A stretch of DNA of 64,000 nt from Lepas anatifera (lineage: Eukaryota; Arthropoda; Thecostraca; Lepadidae): contig JAOTON010000212.1 in assembly GCA_034440635.1 (NCBI GenBank), positions 296,410 to 360,409 on the forward strand, in the 5' to 3' direction. The notes under the pieces are model-generated. The model was given only the letters and a program-made list of their open reading frames with translations, was not told the DNA's origin and did no database searches. Of the stretch, positions 35,749 through 46,192 are shown piece by piece. Each line of letters starts with the position of its first letter. Position 1 is the first letter of the stretch. A program made the translations under genes and the position numbers.

Positions 35749-38700
35749 ATTGCATCGCCCAAGAGAACCGGATAACGAGGCTACACACTACTGTCGGCTG
35801 TACTTTGCACACATTTTGCCTGATCCTTTCAGAAACTAATGTCAGGCCTGCATAATCTTGTTTATCTCGTTACGACAGAGGTGCAGAAACTTGCCAACTC
35901 GGCTACCGGAGCTTGTGACACATTTAAGAAAATTGAGGTGCATAATTGTGACAAAATAGCGATCCTGACTGTATGGCTCAAGATCAAACCCTATATTTTC
36001 GAAATAGAGAATGAAGCGTGTAGGGAATATTTTAACTTAGCAGCTCTGTTCTTCAATTGCACAGCGTACCATTAGTAATACAATATTGGTACTGTGTTCA
36101 GTTTCTACTAAAACGAGGGAGCCCTGCTGCAGAAAAACCCGCAAACCGCTGTCACAGTTGCCAGATTTTAACATGCAGCCCAATGGGGCTGATTGTTAGT
36201 AGTTTGCAGAAAGTTGTCGCCTAGATACCGGAAATGTGACAGTCAATTTTTTCGAGAAATACACGATTGTGGGCATATTTAAGGCATTAACGATAACGCA
36301 GATACTTTATCAAGTACTTCTCTGTCCATTTTTTCAGGTTAAATCATATTTACAGTTTGAGTGTCTTCGATTTATTGGCCCCTATTTTTTCGAATTTAGT
36401 ATTAAGTACGCCTAAAAGCTACTAATAAAAGTACTAAGTGAGTGAGAAAATAAACATAGCAGGGCAGCAATTCTACTTAAACTGCGCAACAGCGACAGGA
36501 CAAGTTAGAAATGTTTATGTGATGTAGAGCCTGCCAAAAATTTAAACAGGCGGGAAGCCACTTATTTTGAGGACATATTCATTAGGTATATTTAATATAA
36601 GTGCAGGCTGAAACTAGCTAGAATAAATATTGCTGCCCATGGCTAATCTAAGATGAATGTAGGCTATTGTAAGACTGATGCACTTTCCCATATTAAGCTT
36701 GGTTTTTCATTCCTTAGCCTGCTTGTGCCTTAGTTTATTTGTGCCCTAGATTGGTTAGATAAATTTGGAGCTGGAGGAAGTTGGGAGAGTTGGCGCCAGC
36801 AACAGGCTGGCAACAACAGTGATTCAGGTGAGTTTTCATGATCAAATTATCATATCAATATTGTACAGATAGCAAATGTGTGCTAATGCAGTCCTCCACA
36901 AAGTGTTAACACCCACACTGGAGAGGGGCCTGGAACTAACGTGCACTGGAGGGGGCCGAGTAGACCCCCTTCTTATCTCAGAAAATCACAGCAAATCTCA
37001 GAAAGAAATGGACTTCAAAAAACGCTGGTTGGGGGTGCGTTGCTTACTACCAGTGATGGTAAGCAGCGCACAGGACCTGAACTGCATGGAGTTAAAGCAG
37101 GAATTTGACTACACTGTATCTTTCTTTGGTATGTGAATTCCAATACCTCTGTACCTATTAGGGCAATAGACATAATTTTACATCTATGCAGGCTAGTTGC
37201 CTCAGAGTTTTTACTGCAAAAAGGAATGACCAGGCAGGTAATGATCGTGAGTGGGATGCAAATTTTAAGCATTTGATGTGTTTATAAAAGTGCTACCTAA
37301 GGTCCACTTTACCAACACATTTTAGGTAGATTCAAATACTATGTTGACATTGACATTTTTTCCCTTTTGTTGATAAGTGAGATGGAAGTTTAGTGGGGGG
37401 GAAGCTGTGGTTAGGGTTCCTAATTGTGTGTACATGTACGCTCCCATTAATAGGTATGTTACCAATAATGACTATTTTCATGATAATTGCTACATGTAAT
37501 CATGTGGAAAAGTACCATAATTGGAAACACTCCTTTCAAAAATGGAAACTTCTTCAAAAAAGGAAATGCATGTCATTGGGGGAAACTGCAGTCAGAGTTG
37601 CCAATAATAGTTATGACCCTAATACTGGAAAAAATGACCCATAATTGGAAATTTTCCTTCCAAAAACAAAAACATGATCTATAAATGAAAACTTACTACT
37701 TTCATGCTGTAATGGTTTGGTGCTAGAACCTTGTCTGCTGCAAAAGGTAAGGGACAGGTAGAGGACATTCAGCATATTGGAAATAGTATTCAAGTATACA
37801 ATTATTATTTCCAGCTCTGTGTGACAGAGGAGGCATATGTCACATTGAGTTTGTGACAGCCAGCATACTTTCTGCACCTCTGCGTTACGAATACAACCGA
37901 AATCAACTTCAAACAAAGAAAGGAAACACTATGGTTGACAGTATCATCAGGCTACACTCGGTGGTCTGAGTAGCAAGTTTATACCTACCTTCCTTCCTCA
38001 TCGTCAGATATGGTCCGCTTGCTAAGATGTCGCCACTCCACGTCGCTGTGGACAGCATCTGCGTCAGCTGTTCCTACATCTCAAATACTAGACAATCCTA
38101 CATCTCCAATACTAGACAATCCTGCATCTCCAAACTAGAACATCTGCCCGAAGTGCGTTATAAACAAAAGGTCTGAAGTCTGCTCGCATTTTTGGATGAT
38201 GTGTGGCGTCAATAAGATATCAAATTTGTAAATTTCTTATTTAACCCAGATATCATAACTCCATTCTGAGCAAAGAAGACAGATTTCTACTCCAATAGAA
38301 TCGCTAACAGTTGGACTACATAAAAGATCTGGTGTGTAAAGAAATAAAACATATTGCAAGGGCAATTTAAGTTTTAACTTTTTGCCGTCGGCAGAGGAAC
38401 CCCATCCGTCAGAATAGGGCATGGTTAAGCTTAAAACATAACACATTTGTGGCACATTTCTGTCTGGTCGTTACTGTTAGTACACAAAACAGTTTCGCAC
38501 CGTGAGCATCAGTGCATTTTGAAAATATTTGACATTGGACCGTACAGAACTTGGTCTGCGAAGTCTGTTCTGTGCGTCTCTGTGAAAATACGTCCTAGAA
38601 AAGCAAAATGTCACGGTAGACCTAGTCAAGCCCTGCGGGTGCTCCTTTGACGAAAACAGGTGCCTCCATAGACGAAACGTACCGCCGATCAGGTCTGTTA

Positions 38701-38860
38701 CATTTATAGCCTTAAGGGCAGTGCTCTGGTACGGAGGGATCTAGCCAAAGGGCGGGTGATAAAAATAGTGTCAAGCTAATAATAATAATAATGTCAAAAA
38801 TAAAAATCAAGCATTTAGGAAAATCTTGTCTTAAGTGGCCGAGTTTATTTGTGTTTAGAA
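35749..38860. other. Intronic sequence without gene; small repeats
   Basis: A TTAA-family end fragment starts at 36906 (TTAACACCCACACTGGAG). A 24-bp unit (ATCCTACATCTCCAATACTAGACA) repeats about three times at 38071-38145. At 37500-37690 there is a loose direct repeat of CATAATTGGAAA. No exon with splice support was found on either strand. Confidence 0.4.
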
Positions 38861-38869
38861 GTCGGCTGA

Positions 38870-39325
38870 CGACTGGCACTGACCTTGTACCGCGGACTGA
38901 CAGCTGGTAATAACCTTGTACCGCCAAATAACAGCTACTGTTGGCATTTTACCACGGACCGACAGCCCGTACTGACCTTGCACCTCGAACTGACAGCTCG
39001 CACTGACCTTGCATCGCGAACTGACAGCTCCTACTGACCTTGTTCCACGGACTGGCAGATGATACTGACCTTGCACCACCAAATAATAGCTACTGCTGAG
39101 CTTTTAACGTCAAATATAAGCAACTGTTGACCTTGTACCTCGAACTGACAGCTCCTACTGACCTTGTTCCGCGGACCGTCGGCCCGTACTGACCTTGTTC
39201 CGTGGACCGTCGGCCCCTACTGACCTTGTTCCGCGGACCGTCGGCTCGTACTGACCTTGTTCCGTGGACCGTCGGCCCCTACTGACCTTGTTCCGCGGAC
39301 CGTCAGCCCGTACTGACCCTGTGCT
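38870..39325. repeat. 31-bp tandem array carrying CAAGGTCA
   Basis: The right half is regular: TACTGACCTTGTTCC recurs at 39156, 39187, 39218, 39249, 39280 and 39311, exactly 31 bp apart. The left half (38870-39150) has diverged units with CTGACCTTG. Each unit contains TGACCTTG, the reverse of CAAGGTCA. In the regular part, units alternate between CCGCGG and CCGTGG, so the array grew by dimers. Confidence 0.85.
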
Positions 39326-41218
39326 GCGTTGAAGAGCCAGAGGTCGGACTGAATGGAGGCGTAGCGCGGTGATTCTGGTCTGGTTTGTTCCGGAGGGAGC
39401 CCAGTCTGCGGCTGATCCGGGGTCTGTGGCCGGACATCCGGCTTCTGACTTCCCGGGACAGCTTTCTCATCTCCCAGGTGACTTTTCAGGTACTCTGAAA
39501 CCCAATGTGGCCCATCAGTTGTTCAGTTTTTTTCTTCTCTTGGCTGCTTTTCATCCATCGCGTGGCAGGACCACCTATTTAGTTCTCAAACCTTAATTCG
39601 GAAACTACCCTATTGATGGTTACTGCACGATATCCCCAAAAAGGCAGTTTCCAATGCGGTAATGCAAATATCTAAGTCGTGCTAATTGAAATTATAAATC
39701 GTTTTCTTCCAGGATATTATGATTGTGTTTTCACCTAATATGAATAGCATTTTTCTCTATTTTAGCACAGTTCAATCACATGCTACCGGCCCTGCTTAGA
39801 TTATTCAGATTATGAACAACCTTCCGCCCCACAGTGCAACATTTACGCCACGGCGTCTGCTTGTGATATCGTGGCGCACCGTAGCATTTTGCCGAACATT
39901 TCCAGCTTTCATTATTGAAGGGCATGCATGTGTGCATGTGATGTGTAGTCGAAGTGCTGGTAGCTGCAATCCATTTATTTGTCGGCGCAAATATACATAT
40001 CAAATTTCAGCCCAATCGAGTGAGTAGTTTCTGAGGTTTTGAAGGCGGTGGGGGGGGCGGGGGGTGCACGTTTGCACATGGCGCAGGCCCTAAATGTAGC
40101 CAATGGTATATTGTTCCTAGTTCAGCCCAAATATATATCATGAATGCCATCACGTTCAGATTCATAGTTTCTGAATTACATCATATAGGTGAAGTTAGTT
40201 CCCTCCTTTTCCGTGTACTTGCCCGCGAGAAGATTGACCATGAACCAAATTAACCTTCGCCTCTTGACTCGTAGCATGGGTGCTCCCTGCGCACCAAGTT
40301 TGTGCGTATCCAGATCAGCCAGAAGCTAGTTATGGCGTAATAAGTAACGCCATTTTGATGATTTGATATGCCCCTGCTTTTGTGCGTGCCATGAGCTCCG
40401 CCACCACCGCACCCGTCCCCTATATAATCTGTCAGTAATTGAACTGATCTGGCTATGAAATGATAAACTCTCCGTTAGTGTGCTGCACCCTTTCGGAGAT
40501 ATAAGCTTTTCATTAGCGTGACGGCCGGGCCGGGCCGTGATGCCCATGTACAGAAGCGTACCCATATATAGGGAGAGACCTTGCGGGCGCCGCTTCCCAC
40601 TCGGTAAACGCTAATTGTCTAATCATTTACTAATGATAGAATAGCAGACTATAACTAATAGTTTATTAGTTATCAATGGATTAAACACTTGCAAGTTTAT
40701 TGTTTATAGACAACTGAATGACGAAGCAATAACTATTGGAATATGGGGCCTGAAGCTACATAGGGACACAGTGCATGGCTCCTCAGTGCAATGTAACAGT
40801 TATTCGAAAGCGAAAAGCTCGGGCGCTACAAAGACAGTGTATCGGTAAGTAGCTCGTCCGTTTGGAATTTCAAGACGGTTCGACTACATGGTCATTTCGC
40901 CAGCTGATCCCTGCATAAACACCAGCTGTTTATGCATAGCTGCCTTGAACACGCGGTACAATGATAAACAATTGTCAATGGTGCGCTAAACTGAGGCTCC
41001 TCTCATCCCAGTATTGAAACATTGCAAACAGGTCCAGTCAGCATTTGATTTGGTATCCATATAGCATGAAAATAAAAACAGATATTATGTGCGTCCGCCA
41101 AACAGAGAACGGTCTTCATGAACAAGGAAGGTGAACAAACGGGCAATGCCTTGTTATTGACTGATATTAGTATGTATACGCCACGAGTCGTCCTGCCACT
41201 GACGGTATTTGGTGGCTA
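39326..41218. other. No gene seen in this intronic stretch
   Basis: A G-run (GGTGGGGGGGGCGGGGGG) lies at 40049-40067. Near 40610-40690, TAATGATAG/TATTAGTTATC hairpin-prone AT sequence occurs. I found no exons or element ends I could define. Confidence 0.35.
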
Positions 41219-41234
41219 CACTGAGAGAAAAAAT

Positions 41235-41660
41235 GACACCGAATCGGGGTATCAGTTGATGCCGTAAAAAAGTCCCCCCTATTGGGGGATCAGGATGACC
41301 CCTCTTTGGGGATTTTTTTCTCCTATATTTGGAGTCAGGGTGTCAGACACCAATCTTCGGTGTATCGACTCTTTATTTTGGAGTCAAAGGAACCATCTGA
41401 CACCCCTTAAAGAGTCATTTGACTCCTCTACAGGAGTCATCCGACTCCCCTTAAAATGTCATTAGACACCGAAAACAGGGTCATCAGACTCCTTTAAAGG
41501 TGTCGTGATACCTGTAAAAGGCCTCAATTGACCCCACTTAAGGGAGTCTAGAGGTTATTGCATACCCTTATTCGGGTCTGATCACCCCTGTTGGGTGTCT
41601 GTGAAATGTTGTGACACCCAACATGGATTCTTCTCCCATTTATGGGTGTCACTTATTTAT
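41235..41660. repeat. Subterminal GACTCC/GACACC repeats, left
   Basis: About a dozen short copies of TGACACC, TGACTCC, GGAGTCA or GGTGTC in both orientations are spaced some 15-35 bp apart (for example 41398-41480). The same motifs populate the other end of the 8.3-kb element. Confidence 0.7.
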
Positions 41661-41912
41661 GTACTGGGGTCAGTACGTTTGCTTACTTCGATTATTCAAT
41701 GTAAACCAACCACTGGACTTGTTAGAACGATTCATAAAAAGCACAGAAAACAAAACAACTTTGTATTAAAACAAAAATTTAGTTGCACTGACAGACTGGC
41801 TGGTACTTGCTTCTTGGCCTTAAACGCCCTCTTTGGCTCCAGCGTAGGGAATCCAAAAACATGGCTGTACACAGTTTGGGACGTTGGACAGTACCGGCGG
41901 ACACAGCGGGGA

Positions 41913-42211
41913 CTACACTCTCAGCCCCTTTAGGACTTTACCCACCCTCTTGGGCTCTGGCGTGGCGAATCCACACACATGGTTATATATCGTGGTACCC
42001 AACATCTTGAACCTGCGCTCAAACATGAGCCCAAACACTGCGTGGGCCACTGCCCACGCAATGGCACTATCATCTTCATCTCCCTCTATGGGGATTGTGT
42101 CTCCAGTGATTGTGATCCCGTTGGGAGCCATCGTCACGCAGCCTCCCACGCCTCCCACGAAGTCGTCATAGTTTTCTCCCATCAGGAAGCACAAGTGCCA
42201 CCATGCCCGCT
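41913..42211 (-). CDS. Candidate element-encoded exon, unknown family
   Basis: A minus-strand frame preceded by a strong acceptor (CCTTTGTTTCAG). It reads RAWWHLCFLMGENYDDFVGG, then MAPNGITITGDTIPIEGDED and AHAVFGLMFERRFKMLG, and ends in a stop at 41913. Codon content and the acceptor suggest true coding sequence. About 70 bp encoding NHVCGFATPEPKR is duplicated downstream at 41800-41880 as SHVFGFPTLEPKR. It lies inside the CACTG element, so it could be its 3' exon. I do not recognise the protein. Confidence 0.4.
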
Positions 42212-42319
42212 CTGAAACAAAGGAAATGAGTGACCAGGAGCAAAGTCAGAGACTCGGCATTGGGGGGGTGGGGGTCTGCATCCTGCGTCGGAATGGCACT
42301 CCGGGAGAAATGACACTTT

Positions 42320-42500
42320 TTAACCTTCGCCCGTCCGGGCGGGGGCATCGAAGGCCCAACCTCTGACTCTAGAAGTATAAGGGCTGACACAACCTTTAAA
42401 TTTCGTGGAAAGCTCGTCAAAATTTAACAAAAATTTACTTCCACTTTTTAAGCAGTCGGGTCAATGGTTTTATCGTCAGAGGCCGAGTAAGGTCAGGTTC
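42320..42500. mobile_element. TTAA element, left-end fragment
   Basis: It starts TTAACCTTCGCCCGTCCGGG (42320 on) and follows the ~1.03-kb subfamily (CCTCTGACTCTAGAAGTATA, GGAAAGCTCGTCAAAATT, TCAATGGTTTTATCGTCAGAGG), then is cut by the next element. Confidence 0.6.
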
Positions 42501-42502
42501 AG

Positions 42503-42778
42503 GGACGTAACCGCCGCCCGGACCACCCGGACTAGTCCGTTCAGTTTTCAGCCTGCCGCCCCCTCAGGATAGATTACACTAAGTCTGTCGACCGCCCAAA
42601 TCGCCGGTGCCACCCCCCCAGAAGAGGTATACTTGGGTTTGGCACATGCCAAATTTGGGTCTGCGTCCGCCCCTGCCAATATGTGCCGCCCCCCAGATGG
42701 GCGCCGCCCCCTTTCGCTGCTGAAAATGCCGCCCCCTTCCAAATGGTCCGGGCAGTTTTTTCTAAGTGGTTACGTCCA
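42503..42778. mobile_element. Short MITE with GGACGTAACC ends
   Basis: The inverted ends GGACGTAACCGCC (left) and GGTTACGTCC (right, about 42769-42778) enclose about 275 bp rich in CCGCCCCC. The target duplication is unclear. Directly next to it (42780-42850) is another GC-rich end, CATAGGCGTAGGAACCGG. Confidence 0.5.
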
Positions 42779-42959
42779 TAGGCGTAGGAACCGGGGGGCA
42801 GGGGGGCCACTGGCCCCCCACTTTTCTGTGATGGGCCCCCGCAACGGAGGTAAGAATATCAACAACTGTAATATCAAGCAAGAAACTCAAACTGTCCCGA
42901 TAGCTTGCCCCGGAACCAAGTTAAACTTACCTGTGCCCCTAAACTAAGTTGAGGTCCTA

Positions 42960-43868
42960 TGAGTTGATTTTAAGGTCCCCTGAGCTTCTCGGGACCCCTG
43001 AACTGGCCTCTGATGCCATACGAGCTAATCTGGGCTCTTTGAGCTGAACTGAGCGCCCCTGAGATGGTTTGGGCAGCATGAACTGTTCTAGGATGCCTAA
43101 ACTGAGCTAGGAGCCGTAACCTTGAACAGGGCCCCGTGAGTTGGCCAGAACCTATATCCACCGACCTGGGGGGCCCCTGAGCTGAGCTGGGACCGTAAAG
43201 TTAATATTGTCCCTTGAGCTAATCTGGATCCCCTGTGATACACAGAAGACCCTAAACTTATCTGAGGCCCCTGCACAGGAATAGGGCCCCTGCTCTGAAA
43301 TTGGGTTATAAGCTTTAATTGAAACCCTGGACTGTTCTGAAACCCCAAATATGCCGGAAAGGGGCCCCTGGATGATCCGGGCCCTTAAGCTTATCTGGTC
43401 ATCAGAGCTAATATGGGCCTCTGTGTTGAACTGAGGGCCCCTGAGATGGTCTGGGACCCCTATAAGGCTTTACAGCCACTGACCTGGCGGCCGTGGGCTT
43501 GAATGGGTCCCTTGAGATGTTCTGACAGTGGTGTAGCCAGGGGAGGGGGTCCCTGGGGTCTGCGGACCCCCTTGGACTGACCTTATGCACTAAAAACACA
43601 AAAATTGATGTCGGGGGCCCCTGAGCTTGCTTTCGGTGGGGGGGGCTCCCGAGCTTGGTCTCAGGAGGCCTCCGATAATCGGTATCGAGGGCTCCAGAGT
43701 ACCGAATATTGATCTTGGGGGACCCCTGTGCTCAGTCTCAGGGGGTCCCGAGCTTGGCCTCAGGGTTCCCGAGCTTGGTCACAGGGCCCCTCCCCCAAGC
43801 TCGGTCTCACGGGCCTTTCGATATTGGTCTCACGGATCTTTCGATTTTGGTCTCAGGGGCCCGCGAGC
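42960..43868. repeat. Degenerate GC-rich minisatellite, left part
   Basis: Units of about 20-27 bp built on GGGCCCC, GAGCT(TGG) and TCTCAGG. The units are regular from 43600 on and decayed before. A hAT-type end (CAGTGGTGTAGCCAGG) sits at about 43532. Open frames here are by-products of the repeat. Confidence 0.75.
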
Positions 43869-43870
43869 TT

Positions 43871-46192
43871 CACTGAAAGAAATTTTCACAATGTCTATAC
43901 GAATACAGCCCTGATATTGGGGTTTACTAGAGCACAACCAACGCTAAAGAAGGACAAAACCCAGTTCGTGCAAAGCAAAAAGTAGTTAAGGCATTGTTTT
44001 AAAACTAACATTAGTCGTCCTCTCATAATGATATGAACACGCAACTAAGCCAGTACAAGGGTAGCAACGCTGTCCCGTATGATCAAAGCCGGCAGTAGGA
44101 CAGCCTTGCTAATACATTGGCAAGATGGTCGTATCCTTACAAATGCCGTACACATTTTGACCTGGTATTACTTGTGTCGCGGAAGCACCGGAAGTGTAAG
44201 ATGCACGTGCGCTACTGCATTTTTCATTCGTGTCGTGATCAAACGCCTCCCTCAGTCTTAAGCATCTTGAGTCTTAAGGACGCAGGCCATGGGGAGTGTA
44301 CGCGGGACGGTGTTAATACAGTTAGCGGATTGCGGTGGAAAAATTTCTTTGGTTAGCGTATAGCCTATTTAGGCATATTCTAGACCAATCTTTTTTCAGT
44401 GTCAGCGCCCTATGACATTGGGAGCAGGCAGTCGCTAAAGTGGTGTGAACTTGGAAACGGATTGGACTTGCAAGGTAAGCAGCTGCATTGGAATGCGAAG
44501 TGTCCAATTAGGTACATACCTACGTGTTTGGAAACTTCTTCCATTGCATACAAATGGCTTTATGGGTGTAGCCAGGGATTCTCAGACATATGGAACCAGT
44601 GACGGATCTGGCCGGTAGGTTCAGGAGGGGGGGCAACCAAAGTAAAAAGAAAAGATAACCCGGTAAAAGATTTGGCCACAAGATGTTTGCTTTTGCTATT
44701 CAAGGATCATTCACTCAAAAGCGGTTTTTGATATCAAGAGGACCTAGGTCCAATACTTGCACTGAAGTTGACTGGTTCTGTTTGAAGTTGAATGGTTCAG
44801 TTAAAGCACCAAAACCTTGCTTATAGACTTAAGGAGCAGGAGCCGGGGAAAAATGACTAAAAGTCGACAGCTTTTGGGGGAATATGGTTCTTCACTCAAC
44901 TTTTTCGTTTGGAGGATCAATTGCCTTGTTCGCCCCCTCCCCCTGATTCGGCCACTGTTGGAACCTTCTTTGAGTTCTGGTGACCTCAATATTGACTTAA
45001 CCAAAAAAAGTTCGCATAATGGTTATTCGTCTCGTCAAGAGCTTTCGAATGCAGACAAGGAATACATCTGCACTCCGGTTTTCCGATGACAGTGTCCTAA
45101 CCGCCTCGCGTCTCATTTTCAGCCCGAGCTCCCAAGGCCCTGGTGTGGGTGTTCGGCAAGTATATGATAACATCCAGTCTGTGGGTGCGACACTGAGAGC
45201 GCACACAGTATGTGGAATGACGTGGAGGTGGTGGTGGTGGTGGTGGATGGGCCAATTGAAGCCCTCCTTATGTGGATCATATGCCAGTTCGTCTTCAGTC
45301 TGAAAAATAAAGGGACCAAAACAACAGCTCGCTTCTTGGCCTTCAATGTCCTCGCTGCAAAGGACGTAAACGTCCTCTGGAATCATCAAAGAATTTCGGG
45401 ATGCGATGGTGATGGGAGATGGCTGAGCTGGAGAGGCTCAGGTGATTGAGCTGGAGTGGCTCAGATGGCCAAGATGATTGCAGTAGGATGTTCGTGTGTT
45501 ATTTTCGTTCGTGCAAAGATTTTGTAACTACTACGATCTGTGATAGTCATGTGTTTGATTTCTCTTAATAAATTGATCGCTCTTAATAAAATAAAAACAA
45601 CAAAGGAAACATGTTTTAAGGGAGTTACCTCAGATGCGATCAGTGTTTTTCAACAGGAACGAAGATGAGTTTTATTAGGGTTCAAATAGTGATCAATGAT
45701 ATACTTAGAACTTTTTGTAGACCTATTCACTGGTTTATAATTCACCCAAAATCGTACTTTCCTAATTAAGTCACAAGAATGAGGCCGACTGAAGACTTTG
45801 TCTAGACCTGGTCTCTGCATTCCAAGCATGGTAATCATCTAGTTACGATAGGATGGTGATTGATTTAACACCAACTAAACCATGGTCAAAGCCTCGTTCT
45901 TGCGATAAGTTACTAGAGTAAGAAATGCTAGCACATTTTTAGGCCATGGTAAAGACTTCGTACAGACTTGGTTATTGCATTTTAAGCATTGTAGGCACTT
46001 CGTTGCAATACGATGGCCGATGATTAATACCATCTCAACCCTGGTCAAAGCTTTGTTCTCGTGCTAACTTTTGGGCCCGCAGAGTAAAAAACTGGTAAAT
46101 GCTTGCTAATGATGCAGACATTTAGAACACAAACTTTAGGGTTCTGCAGCCCTCGTTACGAGGTTGTAACTTGGTGAAAATTTCTCTCAGTG
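43871..46192. mobile_element. 2.3-kb CACTG-terminal element nested in minisatellite
   Basis: The ends CACTGAAAGAAATTTTCAC and, reversed, CACTGAGAGAAATTTTCAC differ by one base. Removing the element and one TT (43869-43870 or 46193-46194) rebuilds the minisatellite unit GAGCTTGGTCTC, so the target duplication is the dinucleotide TT. This fits a CACTA-like element related to the 8.3-kb host element. It contains a minus-strand frame at 44997-45389 and an AGGTCA-family scrap near 44980-45060. Confidence 0.85.
44997..45389 (-). CDS. Hypothetical reading frame inside nested CACTG element
   Basis: A 130-codon minus-strand frame reading IPEDVYVLCSEDIEGQEASC, then FGPFIFQTEDELAYDP, a six-His run from a CAC microsatellite (near 45222-45246), and PGPWELGLKM. 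No family is recognised. The tail (LLTRRITIMRTFFG) derives from the TTAA repeat family. It could be a decayed exon of the element or chance. Confidence 0.25.
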   Translation of the reverse strand: MMIPEDVYVLCSEDIEGQEASCCFGPFIFQTEDELAYDPHKEGFNWPIHHHHHHLHVIPHTVCALSVAPTDWMLSYTCRTPTPGPWELGLKMRREAVRTLSSENRSADVFLVCIRKLLTRRITIMRTFFG

